From assembly GCF_030247195.1 (NCBI RefSeq), contig NC_080672.1, positions 94,498,113 through 94,562,112 of the forward strand: a stretch of DNA of 64,000 nt. Direction: 5' to 3'. The DNA is from Topomyia yanbarensis. Its lineage: Eukaryota; Arthropoda; Insecta; Diptera; Culicidae. Positions 34,172 through 46,103 of the stretch are shown here, one piece after another. Positions within the stretch are counted from its first letter, which is position 1. Each line of letters begins with the position of its first letter. Under the pieces are notes generated by a model that did no database searches, was not told the origin of the DNA, and was given only the letters and a program-made list of their open reading frames with translations. The translations under genes and the position numbers were made by a program.

Positions 34172-34634
34172 TTTCAGTGAACTAGTATAGTCTTTGTTCA
34201 TGATTTATTTACTGAAATCCCTACTTGATGAACGTATTTATCAAAAAGATTTCATGGAATAATAAAATTTATTCGTTTTTTGTTCTGTACAAGTAAAGAT
34301 GCTAAACATTTGTTGGTCCATAATATGTTTTGTACTCATTCCAAATAATATTCATACCTACTGGCAAAGAATAAAAGGTGGTCCAAAATATGTTTTGTTG
34401 GCGGTCCAAAATATAAATTTGGTGGTCCATAATAGAAAAAAAAGGTTTTCAAAATTTGTCATATTTCTCGTGTATTTCTATTTATTTGACGTTATAAAAC
34501 GATTGATACAAACAATAAGATGCAGCCGTTTGTCATGCCCTGGTAAAACGTGCAAATGTTTTAGCTGAAACGTAGTTATTCGGAAAATAACACAAAGATT
34601 TCCTAAAGCGGTCCAAAATACCCCTGTTACCCTA

Positions 34635-34700
34635 TGTAAAAATACCTAATCCCGGGGGAACGGGTTTCGACAAAAATTTATTTGAAAATGCAATTAAAAA
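34635..34700 (+). repeat. Family Q, copy 2, right part
   Basis: tgtaaaaatacctaatccc continues where 31452 stopped, matching tttgtaaaaaaaatacataactcc after 18860. Confidence 0.6.
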
Positions 34701-34779
34701 TTCAATATCTTGTGTATAATGTAACTAGAATAGCGAAAATTCTAACCTACTGCATATTTTATATCAACTATGTTTATAC

Positions 34780-34965
34780 CTAATCAGAAGATCAGACTCG
34801 AACGTGCATAGCGGAATTTGTTCATCGAATGCCATGTAGGCAGCTCATCTGGGTTCGAATCTTAACCCCGCACACAGGAATAGAGATTTTTATAGGAAAA
34901 TACCTAACCTGAATGAAGAAGCGAATGGCCTTAAGATTAAAATGTCTATAATCGAAACAAAAATA
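34780..34965 (+). repeat. tRNA-derived SINE-like repeat
   Basis: gggttcgaatctt at 34852-34864 matches the Pol III B box (GGTTCGANNCC) and is preceded ~50 bp upstream by an A-box-like tgcatagcgga. It is followed by a tRNA-unrelated body (gaatgaagaagcgaatggcc, aaatgtctataatcg) of the kind seen in mosquito SINEs. No intact tRNA cloverleaf can be drawn, so it is not a tRNA gene. Confidence 0.5.
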
Positions 34966-36019
34966 TGATTAGACTTGTAAGGGTTAAAAAATTAAATGGT
35001 TTGATTAGAAGTCATGAGGTTGTCTTCAAATTTAGCCAATATGAAATCGATTTTTTATATATTGAATTTCCAATCTTCGAAAGTGTTGGATTAGTATCAA
35101 AAGTAATTATTGGAAGAAAAAACCCTGCTTAGAAGAATCCATTGGATTACATATTTTGTAATTTTGCGTCGCCCTTTTCTTTACCAGGAATTGTCCAGCA
35201 CCCAGTCCTCATAAACGTTATCCTCGGGTTGCAGGCCCTAATCGATTAGAAGGGCCCCTCTTGGCGTTGGCCAATATTATTTTAAAAGTGCCATTTCGGT
35301 TTACTTTACCCTATTGAACCTTCGCTTCAATGGATCAATGTTCCTCACAAAGATTCTCGAAAGAAACTGAAGTGTGATTTTACGCCTCGTGTTTGTTTGC
35401 TGTGGAGCAGAGCAAAGCTCGCTCGGGTTATCCTTCGCAGCGAGAGTGGCTGGTGCTTTTAGATTCTTTGTGAAAGACCGAGGAAGCGAAGTACTACACC
35501 CAACTAAATCAGCAAAACTGTTCGCAAATGCGAAAAAATGCAACTAAATGTGCACGATGTTTACCAATACATTACACTCTACGGTGAATGTGAAGAAAAT
35601 AAGATATTTTTCCTCCTGGTGGTACGAGCTACATAAGAAATAAAACAACACATATTTAATTGTTTTTAAGCGTTTTATACAATAAAAAGCAATGGAAGCG
35701 CTCCAAAATTCTGTCGAGTGATCACTTTAATTCGAAATTCTAATTGATTTCAACGCATACCCATGTGTCTCTTGAAATCTATCCCCTGCTCAGTAAAATT
35801 CTCGTGGTCAAAGTACCACTGGAGGCGGTAACCCTACCTCTATTTGAGAACTCAATTGGTCAAGTGAGTCATCAAAAACTCTGTATATACTAAAAGAATT
35901 CAAAATGATCCAAAACTTAAAATTTAAAATTTAATATATCTACATGGTTCGCTGTTCATTGTTACAAAATCCATAAAAAATCATATTCAGATACGAGATA
36001 ATACCGAAACATTATTGTC
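34966..36019. other. Gene-free stretch
   Basis: No confident gene. An 80-codon - strand frame (35301-35543) shares a short block, gagtggctggtgcttttagat, with 39808-39830; I cannot assign it. Confidence 0.35.
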
Positions 36020-36475
36020 AAGGGGTCGTACACAAATAACGTAGCTTTTTCGGCGATTTTCGACCCCTCCCTTCCTCGTCGTGGCATTTTGTCGTAAAAT
36101 TCTAGCCTCCCCCTTGTAAAAAAACGTAGCAAGTACCGCCTTGCAAAGCTACCACGGATAAAAAATATGTTTTACAATTCTTTCAAATACAGCCTTTTAT
36201 CAACATTTTCATTATAACAGAAAATTGCGTACACAACAAGCCCCTTTCTTGACGAATATAGTGTTAATATTATATGTCATGGAGCATAAAAAGATGTCTC
36301 AGTTCACAATCATGCAGCTGCCAATGAATCTAAGAAGCATACGTTCAACTAAATTACTAAATTTTGTTTGATTGATTTCGAAGAGAAAATTCAACTCTGT
36401 CACCAAACTAAATCAACTAGTTAGCAAGATTAGCTAACTAATGTAGAAAGTCAAATCCACATACAAAATCTTCTC
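36020..36475 (-). mobile_element. CATAAATGACGTAGC-type MITE, partial copy
   Basis: Starts aaggggtcgtacacaaataacgt and continues ggcgattttcgacccctcc. The following ~300 bp match the reverse complement of 42760-43220 (tatcaacattttcattataa, caactaaattactaaatttt, ttagctaactaatgt). The far terminus is missing after about 36475. Confidence 0.7.
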
Positions 36476-36699
36476 GTCTTGGATGAGTGAGCGTGAGATT
36501 TTGAACGTCGGTTCCTGAACGTAACGATTCTATTTTTATTTTTTAACTATTCACTAGAAATCATTCAACATTCTTGTAAAATATTCTAAGGTATGCTAAC
36601 ACACCAACACAAATAACAGAATAATTCATATTTTTATAGGATTATTAATGCTTTCGAAATCAGCATAGCGTAAAATCCAACCACAACCCTTATTTGAAA

Positions 36700-38330
36700 T
36701 TGGATCCATGTTTCTAATTTTTTCCATTTTTTTTCTTCTACATGGATTTTTTTATTTTGTTAAAATTTAATTGATCTACTTTTTCAAGCTGTGGATTTTA
36801 TTTGTATTTCTACAATTTTAAGATTCTGCCTTTTTATCTATTTCCGTATTTTTATTTTATCCAACTTTTCATGTTCCTTATTTTTGCATTTTTTTTTCTT
36901 TCTATTTCTATCACCATCATTAACTTTAATTTATAGTTTTTTCTCTGTTATTTCATTTTATTCACAATTTTTCGGAGAAATTCTGCTTTCTTTATTTTTT
37001 TTCTTCTTATTGTTAATACCCTGCTTTTTTATTGTTTCTTTTGTCAATCCATCCAATTTTTGAAATTTGTCTAATTACTACATTTATTCTTATCATAGTC
37101 TTTTCTATTTCCTTTTTTCATATTTTTTGCATTTCCACAAGCAATTCTACTTATTTAAATTCATTCCAATTTGTCTTATTGTTTAATTATTTACGTTCCT
37201 CGTATTTTCTTCCTTATTTACTAGTTTTTAGGTTTCCGTTTTTCGTAGTTTTTTACCATTGTTAATTTAATATATTTTATTTATTTTTTACACATTTTCC
37301 TTAAGCTTTATTTCGTTAATGTTATTTCTTCAATGCTTCTATTTAACCCATTTTGAAAGTACTTTTCCTGTTGACCATTTTCCTATACGTTTACTTTGAC
37401 TTTTTTTATTTTTTTTATTTTCCTATAAAAAAACATCTTTTTTGACACTATGTGCACTTTTTCACATTTTACATTTAATTCGTTGTTTGAATTAATTTCA
37501 AATTTCATTTCTAATATTGTTTTCAATTAATTAAATAATTTAATCCATTTTATTCATTTGCTTCGTGGTAATTTCTCCATTGTGTGTATTTCTATAGTAC
37601 ACCTTGTTGGCTTTGTTCTACTATTTTTTGTTTTCCATTTTGTCCGCTTGCTCCGTTCTTGTTAAATACTATTCACTTTTTCGTCTTTTCATCATTCCAA
37701 TTCACCAGCTTTTCAAAATTTTCCGGTTCGTCCATTTTTTAAAATTTCTCTATAGTTATTTTATTTTGGTCTTTTATATATACTCCCCTAATTTTTTGCA
37801 TTCTTAACGTTTTATTTACATTTTCTATTGCTTTAAATATGTCTTGTTTTTAATGTTTATTAAATTTTATCATTCTCGATTTATCGAGTTTTTCAGTTTT
37901 ATGCATTTTTTATATTATTGTTTGTATTCTTTTTAGTAGATTTTTTTTTTAAATTTTCATCAATTCTCAAAATTTTCCTACTTTTCTATCGATTTTTCAT
38001 TATTTTCATCATTTGTTCAATAATGTTCAACTTCTTTGCAATATGTTTTTCTAGTTTCCTGTTTTCTTTTATCAATTTTTATAGGTTCTGTTTTGGTTTT
38101 TCTCGATTTAACATTTTTTAACAATTGATATTAATTTGTTTATTTGATCGATCTTATTGTTTTTAGTTTTTTTGTACATTCTTTTAATATTTAGTTTGCT
38201 TATCGTTTTTTTATATTTTTCCGTTGATCGCTGTTAAGAAATATTTTTATTTTTGTAATTACTACATTTTTAATCTTTCCATTTCCTTACTTTTACAAAT
38301 ACTATTGACAAAAATGGCGCTTTTCAAAGT
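36700..38330. repeat. 1.6-kb strand-asymmetric T-rich tract
   Basis: The + strand is overwhelmingly pyrimidine, mostly T with interspersed C, over 1.6 kb with few purine runs. Words like ttttattt, ttcttt and ttttcat recur without fixed period. The Phe/Leu/Ile/Ser open frames here (36791, 37032, 37604, 37918) are composition artefacts. Edges are sharp: caccaacacaaataacag before and caaaaatggcgcttttcaaa after. Confidence 0.75.
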
Positions 38331-39342
38331 CACCAAAACTGTCGAGGACCTCTTCTATATCTTAATGTAAAATTATTTCTGTGCTTCCAATTTTTCGTCT
38401 TGTAGTTTCATTGAGATACTTGTTGAGTCCGAGGTACACTTGTCTCGCCTGCGACATCAAAATAGCAATCAGTCAGTTCACTCCTCGTTTACGGTAGGTA
38501 TACCCACTTTTTATTTATATGCTTCTGAAATTGTAAGATACAACTTTTCGGTATCTGGTGATTCAGAATTAGGGATCGACTAATTTATATCTTTGAATGC
38601 TTGAAAATTAATAATTGGCCTGCGTTAAGATTTTAGATAAAGTACCTCAAAATGGCGCTTGGTCCTCTTTGGCTTAACGTTTAACACAGGCCAATTCTAA
38701 ATCTATGCCTAGTAGTCCGTTGTTGGGACCTGAATCTCAAACTCTTTTAGAATCCGTTTTAAAGAGCTTTTTTAGGTATTTAAGAACTCATCAGATTAAC
38801 TTTTTAAAGGTGTTCGTGAAATCTCAAGGAGCTGGTGTCCATTAGGAGGTTGATGTCACTTTTTCATGCTCCGGATATAACCCAACCTAGAGGCCGCGTG
38901 GCATCCGGCGGCAGAAACCAAGAATTGACCCATACTTCTTTGTTGTTCAGAGAGATGAATTGATTCAATTTTAGAATTTTGAATGTCTGGGGAAATCTGG
39001 CAAAATTCCAAAAACTTCGCTTGTGCGGATGTCAGTTTTGTTAAGTCACAGCCAGCGGGGAGCCTAGCTGCCGAGTGCTGCCATAGCCGTTCAGTGTCAG
39101 AATGAGTGCTGGGTGTTACCGTGGGAGTTATAACCTTTTTGACCCAGCGCCACCCACATTTCTGTGAAGGTAAGTATGCTCTCTTGTTTTTGGCATATAA
39201 AAAGTATTAATTTACAAACATTTTGGTTCATGAAACAATGTTTTAGGTCCTATATTCCGGGAGATAATTATGGAATACACGACGGCTTTGGGAACACGTA
39301 GTCCAGTGAAAGTGATTCCTAAAGGCCTAAGTTCTCACTGGT
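38331..39342. other. Gene-free stretch
   Basis: No gene recognised. The phrase aatggcgctt occurs twice (about 38313 and 38651). Confidence 0.35.
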
Positions 39343-40362
39343 TTTCAACCTTTTTCGTTCCATGTACCCCTTTCCGAATATTGATCCCCATGATGTACCT
39401 TTTTCTGAAAATTGTTTACCATCATTACTCTGTAGGGTTGCTACCCCTCCGGGTTTGACCCGGAGACTCCAGTTTTCGGAGATGATCTCATTGCCTCCGG
39501 GTTTTGCATCTATTTCTCCGAGTATAATGATAAGATGAATAATTTTAACTCAATATGTTCAAATGAGTTCCTTCGGTGTTAACGTTGACTGCTCCAGAAG
39601 CGGACCTTAACTGTTGGTCAGGTAGAAAAGATTTGCTACTTTGTTGGAACCTTCCTAGCGACTGTGATGACGAATAACCGAATGTTTTGTGCCCAGCAAA
39701 AATATCGGAAGACACCGCAGTGTGCTTCACAGATGCTACCGCTTTCCCGCCTGCTTCACGGTACTTAGCTGTGGCAGAGAGCAATGGTTGTTCGGCTGCT
39801 CCTCTACAGCGTGAGTGGCCGGTGCTTTTAGATTTTTGTCGTTAGCCAGGGAAGTGAAATTTCACACTAAGTCACGGTTTACAAACGCGATAAATTTACA
39901 GCTAACAAGAAAAGCTCAAAATAGTGGTGTGCATCATGCTTTGCCAAAGCAAAACAACAAACAGTCAATGTGAGTCAATTTTGGAGATTGATACTTCGAC
40001 GAGTTACTAAAAGAATGAAAGGGTTTATACTTGTCTAATTTAAACTCAGCAGATAGGTCAGATAGGTTCAAAGTGATTCTATAAAAACCAGGTCAGTAAA
40101 AAATTCTGGGTGAAAACCTTACCCTATTACCCTGTAAAAAAGATTTTCAATTGGATGAATTCCACAATTTAACAATAAGAAACCCCTTTCCAGGGCACTC
40201 TCAGTAAGCATCTCAATCTTGATACACTGAAACAATATAGGAAGACAAATGCCCGACGGGAATGTTTGGATAACAAATTAAAATTTGTCCCGCATAATTC
40301 ACCCCCATCAATCGCCCAATTTACCACTGGGGGTGAGTTCACCCCAGGTTGAAAACCACTGT
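39343..40362. mobile_element. hAT-like element, TIR CACTGGTTTTCAACC / GGTTGAAAACCACTG
   Basis: ctcactggttttcaaccttt on the left and ccaggttgaaaaccactg on the right are inverted. They resemble the CAGCGGTTCTCAACC ends of the MITE at 49674. No clean 8-bp duplication is visible, so the pairing of these two ends is inference. The interior has no transposase and contains a 39425-39530 ccgggtttgacccggag palindromic stretch. Confidence 0.5.
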
Positions 40363-40688
40363 TCTAAGCAATACACGATCACCAGAAGCCGCAGTGGAGA
40401 GAGTTGGAAGGCAATAAAGTCGGTAGGTAAATTGTGATTTATTTTGTTTGTAAATACCTTTTGTGCGAATATCCAGAATATGATCAGAAGGCTCCACCGG
40501 GCAATCAGAACCCGAGTAGTGGGTAAACCACTGCTTACCCGGCTTATTAGGAAACACAATCAATTGTGTTTTGTTCTCCGTAGTGAAAATTTTCCATTTT
40601 TCAAGTAATCATTGAAAATATACCAACTTGGTTGTAGTCGACTGCAGATAATTCTAAAGTTTCTACCTGAGGTAGAGATACTAGATTT

Positions 40689-40749
40689 GGAAGATCAGTG
40701 GTAAAAATATTGCATAAGATTGATGCAATATTTTTACCACTGATCTTCC
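40689..40749. repeat. Perfect 26-bp hairpin, 9-nt loop
   Basis: Arm 40689-40714 (starts ggaagatcagtggtaaaaat) is the exact reverse complement of 40724-40749. Loop taagattga. Followed by a (ATGT)n microsatellite. A transcript through it would make a stable stem. Confidence 0.85.
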
Positions 40750-40804
40750 CATGCAATCACTCTGAATTTCGTCAATCTAATCCCGGCCCGGAAGGCCGTG
40801 TGTC

Positions 40805-40805
<1 letters not shown>

Positions 40806-40835
<30 letters not shown>

Positions 40836-40838
40836 TGT
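40806..40838 (+). repeat. (ATGT)8 microsatellite
   Basis: Tetranucleotide run of about 33 bp, no interruptions. Confidence 0.9.
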
Positions 40839-41739
40839 GGAAAAAAATGTCGCCTCTGCTTCGCAAAGCTGGCTGGACTCATTTGCACAAGCTTAGTCTC
40901 AAATGAATGATACAACCTTCCGATCGGCTGCTATTGATTTTTTATGGATTGGACTTCCGGTTCCGGAGTTACGGGTTGAAGAGTGCGGCCACACAGCAAA
41001 TAACCATATAAACTGGTGCCACCATGATATCAAAATGATGCAAAACTTATTAAAATGGGTGCGAAATTACTTTGATTTGCCAGTCTAGGTCAATAATGAC
41101 TAACCAAAGTCGCTTTGACCACATTGGCCACCTACGACGGTTCTTGATTCCATACAAGCAGGAACTGAAAAAAAAACTGAAAATTTCAAAGTGTATTTTT
41201 GATGCCAAATGCCTTGAAAATGCATGAAACGTAATGTAATCTTAAATAAAAAAAATTGAAAAAATTGTCTCTTTTTGGACTTTAGCATATTTTTGCATTT
41301 CTCATATAGAAAGGTTATGCAATCACTCTGAACATCGTCAACCTAATAACACCTTAACCTAGTGGGTATACCAAGATAGGCTGGGGGGTGGTTCGGTTGT
41401 GGGTTATTCATCCCTTTCCCACCTACACCCCCGCATGATCAAATTAGTTAGCCGAAAGCCAACTAGCCCCCGATATTATATATTTTTAATTCAGCAGGGG
41501 AAGATCCAGAATAAAATTTCCTAGCGGATCTGAAATTTCGATTTTGAAATGAACACATTTCGTAATTATTACGTATTCAATAAAAATCCGTAAAAATTTG
41601 GATTGAAATGATTTTGAGTTTGAAACTACATTAAAATTGAAACTAATTTAAAATTTCTTAACAACTTTAAAATTTTTGGTGGGCTTGGACCCCCCGGACC
41701 CTCCTCCTGGATTAGCCTCTGATTTCATGGCGTCGGCGG
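40839..41739. other. Gene-free stretch
   Basis: No gene. The phrase ttctcatatagaaaggttatgcaatcactctga near 41299 (first 20: ttctcatatagaaaggttat) recurs in diverged form near 62190, a common mosquito repeat signature. Confidence 0.35.
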
Positions 41740-41754
41740 TAAAACAAGATGATG

Positions 41755-42016
41755 AGTTATGTTCTATCAACTACCATGCGGTAGACTTGGGTGCAACGCA
41801 AGAAGGCAAAGGATTCTTCTCATTTCCTTTCGATCATGTCCATGTGAGCCTGCCTAGTCCTACTTTTCCGTTCTAAGTTTACAACTGGTTCGCTCTAGAA
41901 TTCCTATCCGTCTTTCAATTTCATTGCTTTCGTTTCACTTAGTCTTAAATTTGCCGAAAATAGCCAACAAAATCGATACAGTAGAACCTTGCGGCAATTA
42001 AAACATAGTAACATAG
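41755..42016 (+). repeat. Family R, copy D
   Basis: accatgcggtagacttgggt through ccaacaaaatcgatacagta and ttgcggcaattaaaacatag. It carries the uninterrupted ttagtcttaaatttgcc that defines the empty site of the TTAA MITE in copy A. Confidence 0.75.
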
Positions 42017-42443
42017 TAAGGTTAGTAAATGTGACTATTACCTTTAATTTGAAGATTAACAGTTACATCGATCAGCTCTAGAACTGAAGTTATTGCAATT
42101 AGTCTGATTGGATTCATATAGAGCAGTGATGCCAGGGACGACGTTGTCGATGGAAATTGAAATTTTCATATATCTTCACTATGTTGCAATATTATTGAAA
42201 ATTGATAAAACATCATTTTAGACTATCGTTGGCCACGTTTTCCACGCAATTGGACTATTGTAAATATTTTAGGAGAATTGTATTGAGCATTGGAATTTAA
42301 AAATTGAGCAACTTCTAGCACTGCGATGAAAGCACCTATCTTAATGAAAAAGGTTTTTCGTGTTTCATGACCACACCGTTTGAAAGAAAAATATTTTTGA
42401 AACCTTACATGCACTGTAAAAAAATTGGGCATGAAAGGGTTAA
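42017..42443 (-). mobile_element. TTAACCCTTTCATG repeat, copy 2
   Basis: Reverse-complement copy of 1093-1530, ending gggcatgaaagggttaa at 42443. It abuts family R copy D with no gap, so one may have inserted beside the other. Confidence 0.65.
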
Positions 42444-42484
42444 AAATGCCAAACTAACTAGGTACGTTGATTTCATAATACGGT

Positions 42485-43240
42485 TAGGGGTCATGCATAA
42501 ATGACGTAGCATTTTAGGGGGTAGGGGGGGTACACCAAATTTGTGACGAAGTGTGACGAGGGGGAGGGTAGGGTCAGAAGTTGTGCGACGTAGCATTAAG
42601 TTTAATTTTTTTGGCGGGCATCAAAACCCATTAATTAGAGAAAACAATTTAATGTTCCTCCATTCCTAAGTTGATTTTCACGCGGTTTTTCATTTTGTAA
42701 ATTTTACTGTTCGCGGAATGGCAGGCTCGCAAAGAAAAGGATAGATTTTTCATGCGGATTTAAATTTCCACATTAGTTAGCTAATATTTCTAACTAGTAG
42801 ACTTATTTTGGTAGCTGAATTAAATTTTCTTTCGGATTCAATCAAAGAAAATTTAGTAATTTAGTTGAGCTTATGCTTCCTAAAATCGTTTGCAGCAGCT
42901 ATGTGAACTTTTCTTCATGCTTTATGACATGTAAAATTCTAAACAAAACTATCCACACTATATTTGTCATGAAATGGGCTTCTTTTGTAGGTAATTTGCT
43001 GTTATAATGAAAATGTTGATAAAAGTCGTCAAACATTTTGTAAGGACATATATTTAAAAGAATTGAAAAACATATGTAATTTTTTCATCTCCCGGTCACG
43101 TTGCGGGGGGGGGGGGTTTAGAGATATGCTACGTCATTTACAAGGGGGAGGTTAGAATTTTGTGACCAAATGCTACGAGGGGGGAGGGAGGGGTCGAAAA
43201 TCGCCAGAAAAAAGCTACGTCATTTGTGTACGGACCCTTA
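42485..43240. mobile_element. CATAAATGACGTAGC-type element, full length
   Basis: Left taggggtcatgcataaatga and right tcatttgtgtacggaccctta are inverted. G-rich motifs follow inside each end (gggggtaggggggg; gaggggggagggagggg). Internal copies of atgctacgtcattt (43126) suggest a composite. About 756 bp, no protein. Confidence 0.7.
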
Positions 43241-43907
43241 TCAGTCATGTTTACGTTCCAGATAATTCGAGAGTCCTGGGAATAGGAGTTGATCATTTTG
43301 CCCCAGTGAGGCGAATCACGCAGTTTACACTGTTTAATGTTTGAATTATGAGTTCATTTTTTGAAATATACAACTTCTAACAGACCCAAACCTTTCAATG
43401 CCAATATTCCAGTTCAAACTAGACACTCCCTATTTTTCTTACACATTCCAATCAAGCAGCCAAATGTATATTCTTCCTTTTTTTTCATTTTCCAGTTCCA
43501 TCAGGGTAGTATATGACCGTCAGTGTTGACAATTACGGATACGGTATGAAACTTAGCGTAGTAAATATTGTTATCGATGATGCCATTGGCGCGCAAATGC
43601 GTAGTCGATGACCCATTGGATTGCGATGTAAGTAAAATAGAAGGCGCAAATCTCGAGAGCTGAAATTCCACGCACTTGAAATTGTTAGACTAAGTGCGAA
43701 ACGATGGAAATGATTGGTGTGCTGATCGCACTTTGCTATAACATGGTTTGTCGTGTGAATTCGAAAGTTATAATCGTTGGATTTACTCAGTACCGAGCCC
43801 TCAATTATGCCCACTTTTTCGATTTTCATGTTGATAGCTAGTTTCGATTCATTATTGCTTTTTCGATTCAACCTGGGTGTGGAATCACAGATTGATGAAT
43901 ACGGTAG
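43241..43907. other. Gene-free stretch
   Basis: A 137-codon - strand frame (43533-43946) crosses into the foldback arm and has no motifs; not called. Confidence 0.35.
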
Positions 43908-46103
43908 CAAATCATACGAAATGACAGCAAAGTAGCCAAGATGCATACCTTACTGAAATACATCAAGGTAGCGACAGCAACTATGTTCATACACGCTGGG
44001 CACAACGGTTATGCAGGTAGGTAGTTGTCTCAGCTTGGAAAGCTTGTTTTAGCCTGGACACAACTACCTGAACCAGTACACAAACAAAAGAAATTCAACT
44101 GACTTCATTATGGTTTTAACTAGTTTTTTTAAAAACATTTCAATAAAGGGATGATTTTGATTGACATTTTTTTCAATACATGTATACTAAAAGTTGAAAG
44201 TATTGGCTAAAATTGTCAAAATCATTCTATTTTGGATTTAGTCGATTATATAGTAAAACTTCAATTATTAACAAATGTAATATGCAATATGATAATTATT
44301 TTTCATCTTTTGAGATGCCAAGATGTGAAAAAAGTATGAAATTTTTTTGTAGTGCTGGCTGACTAAATAGAAAAGAAATAAAAATTATACCTTTCATCTA
44401 AGATTGAAATCATCAATCAATTACCAACAATCCTTGAAAACCATTGGCTATTTCGTCTCATTTAAGAGTGCAGTTTATAGAAAGATAACATTATGAGAAA
44501 CATAACTCTATATGATATTTACGGGCATACGGAGTATTTCAACAATTTAATTCCATACCTTCATCCGTCGGTCGTCGAATGGTGGGATAACAAAATTCTC
44601 ACAAGTTTCCTATCTCATGCCTCCACGTGAATCTAAGTCTATTGTTGACATTTGGTCCTTAGACCGGCGACGACTGGGTGCTATCAGCCTTCTGCCGATA
44701 GTAGCAGAATGAGAGGGTGCGAATAGATCAAGTCGAGAAAACATTGCTGTAAAAATGAATAGTTGATCGGAATTTAGCCCCAATAAGACTAATCTGACTA
44801 GTATCGATGATCACTGGTCAATACGTACTGAAAATTCGCCGAGTCTGTTTTTATGAAACTAATTTCAAGCTCAGTTATTGCTAACTAGCCCGTGCATCAG
44901 GTTAACAATCCTTTATATTTCCCTTCAGTGTTCGTTATTATCGCTCGTATACTTGTATTCCACAAAAAATCCGATATGGAAAATAAGAAATACTTTCCAT
45001 GATTTATAACATCTCGCGCTATCTTTTTCAAGCCAATAAATATATCGTAGAGAAGAAATAACAAATTCCGTCTAAATACTGTGTCAATAAGTAGTGATCC
45101 GGCCCATTACGCAGATAAGATTAGCTTACCTATGCAATGCACCCACGGTCGGCTGTGTGGAGTTCAAATTGCTTTTGTTTAGAGAACATAGGATACTCTT
45201 GGTAGCCGGCTGCCCAGAGTTTAAAAAGAACCAAAAACTAAACAAGATCTTTTCTTTTTCGAGTCATCGTACACTCGAAGACTAACTAAACAACTACCTA
45301 ATAAAATATGCTTTATAGGTCGCATCGCTTGCTTGGAGCGAATCCTAGACCTGATACCCTTCCAAACTACCAACTCCGCGACACCTATGGAAGAGTCTGA
45401 TTAATCGCCGTCCTTCCGTTAAGTAGGTGAAGCATCAACACTTCCTGTTTACCTTATCCTTTGTCCTTCCCCGTGAACGATGAAGATGGGGGCGGCCGGC
45501 AATGATGGCTATCATGCTGTTGAGGTTTTGTGGGTCGGATTGGTATGAATTCCTACTTACCATTTCCTAAGCAACTCTTATTAGATAATCAGCAGTCAAA
45601 CATGATGAAGTCAGTGTGCGATCCGCCAAAATCATCGTCACAACGCAACGCAATTCAATTCCATACCTTCATCCGTCGGTCGGTGAAACAAAACGTTTGA
45701 AATATCCTATGTTGTATTTTACGATGAAGCAGTTTAATTCAACAATGAGATTAGTTGAATTCCGTTACAAGCTGAGACAAGCGTTTCAAGCTTTAGCTCA
45801 GGTAGGCTTTTTAGGTTTTGTGCTAGGCTGAAACGTTCATGTCCAGACTGAAACTGACAGCATCAAACCAACAGCGTTGGATTATTGTTTATAGTATATA
45901 TTATTGAAAAAAATGTCAATCAAAATCATCCCTTTGTTGAAATGCTTTTAAAGAAAAACTAGGTAAAATCAAAATGAGGTCAGTTGAATTTCTGTTTTTT
46001 TGTGTGTACTGGTTCAGGTTGTTGCGTCCAGGCTAAAACTAGCTTTCCAAGCTGAGACAACTACTTACGTGCATAACCGTTATGCTCAGCGTGTATGAAC
46101 ATA

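Larger units (their letters stand above)
31453..34634 (+). mobile_element. Complete pogo/Tigger-like DNA transposon
   Basis: Both ends read TAGGGTAAC-(2 nt differ)-GGGTATTTTGGACC as perfect-length inverted repeats (31453 onward; 34634 inward). A TA target lies at each end, typical of Tc1/mariner/pogo. Family Q copy 1 at 18593 gives the uninterrupted site. Subterminal GGTCCAAAATA copies sit at 31467-31477, 31485-31495, 31673-31683, 34380-34390, 34403-34413, 34424-34434 (one change) and 34610-34620, likely transposase binding sites. One intact transposase frame fills the middle. 3182 bp. With intact ends and open frame it may be recently active. Confidence 0.92.

Noticed and set aside
34840..34880. 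tRNA gene
   Set aside because: Only a B-box is clear; no acceptor stem or anticodon loop can be paired, so a SINE is more likely.
36791..38121. Four Phe/Leu-rich frames resembling membrane proteins
   Set aside because: Produced by the T-rich tract; no start context, no conserved residues.
35301..39910. Shared gene fragment between 35301-35543 and 39545-39900
   Set aside because: Only about 25 bp align convincingly; not enough to call a duplicated gene or repeat.
43533..43946. 137-codon - strand frame
   Set aside because: Overlaps the left foldback arm and has no recognisable domain.
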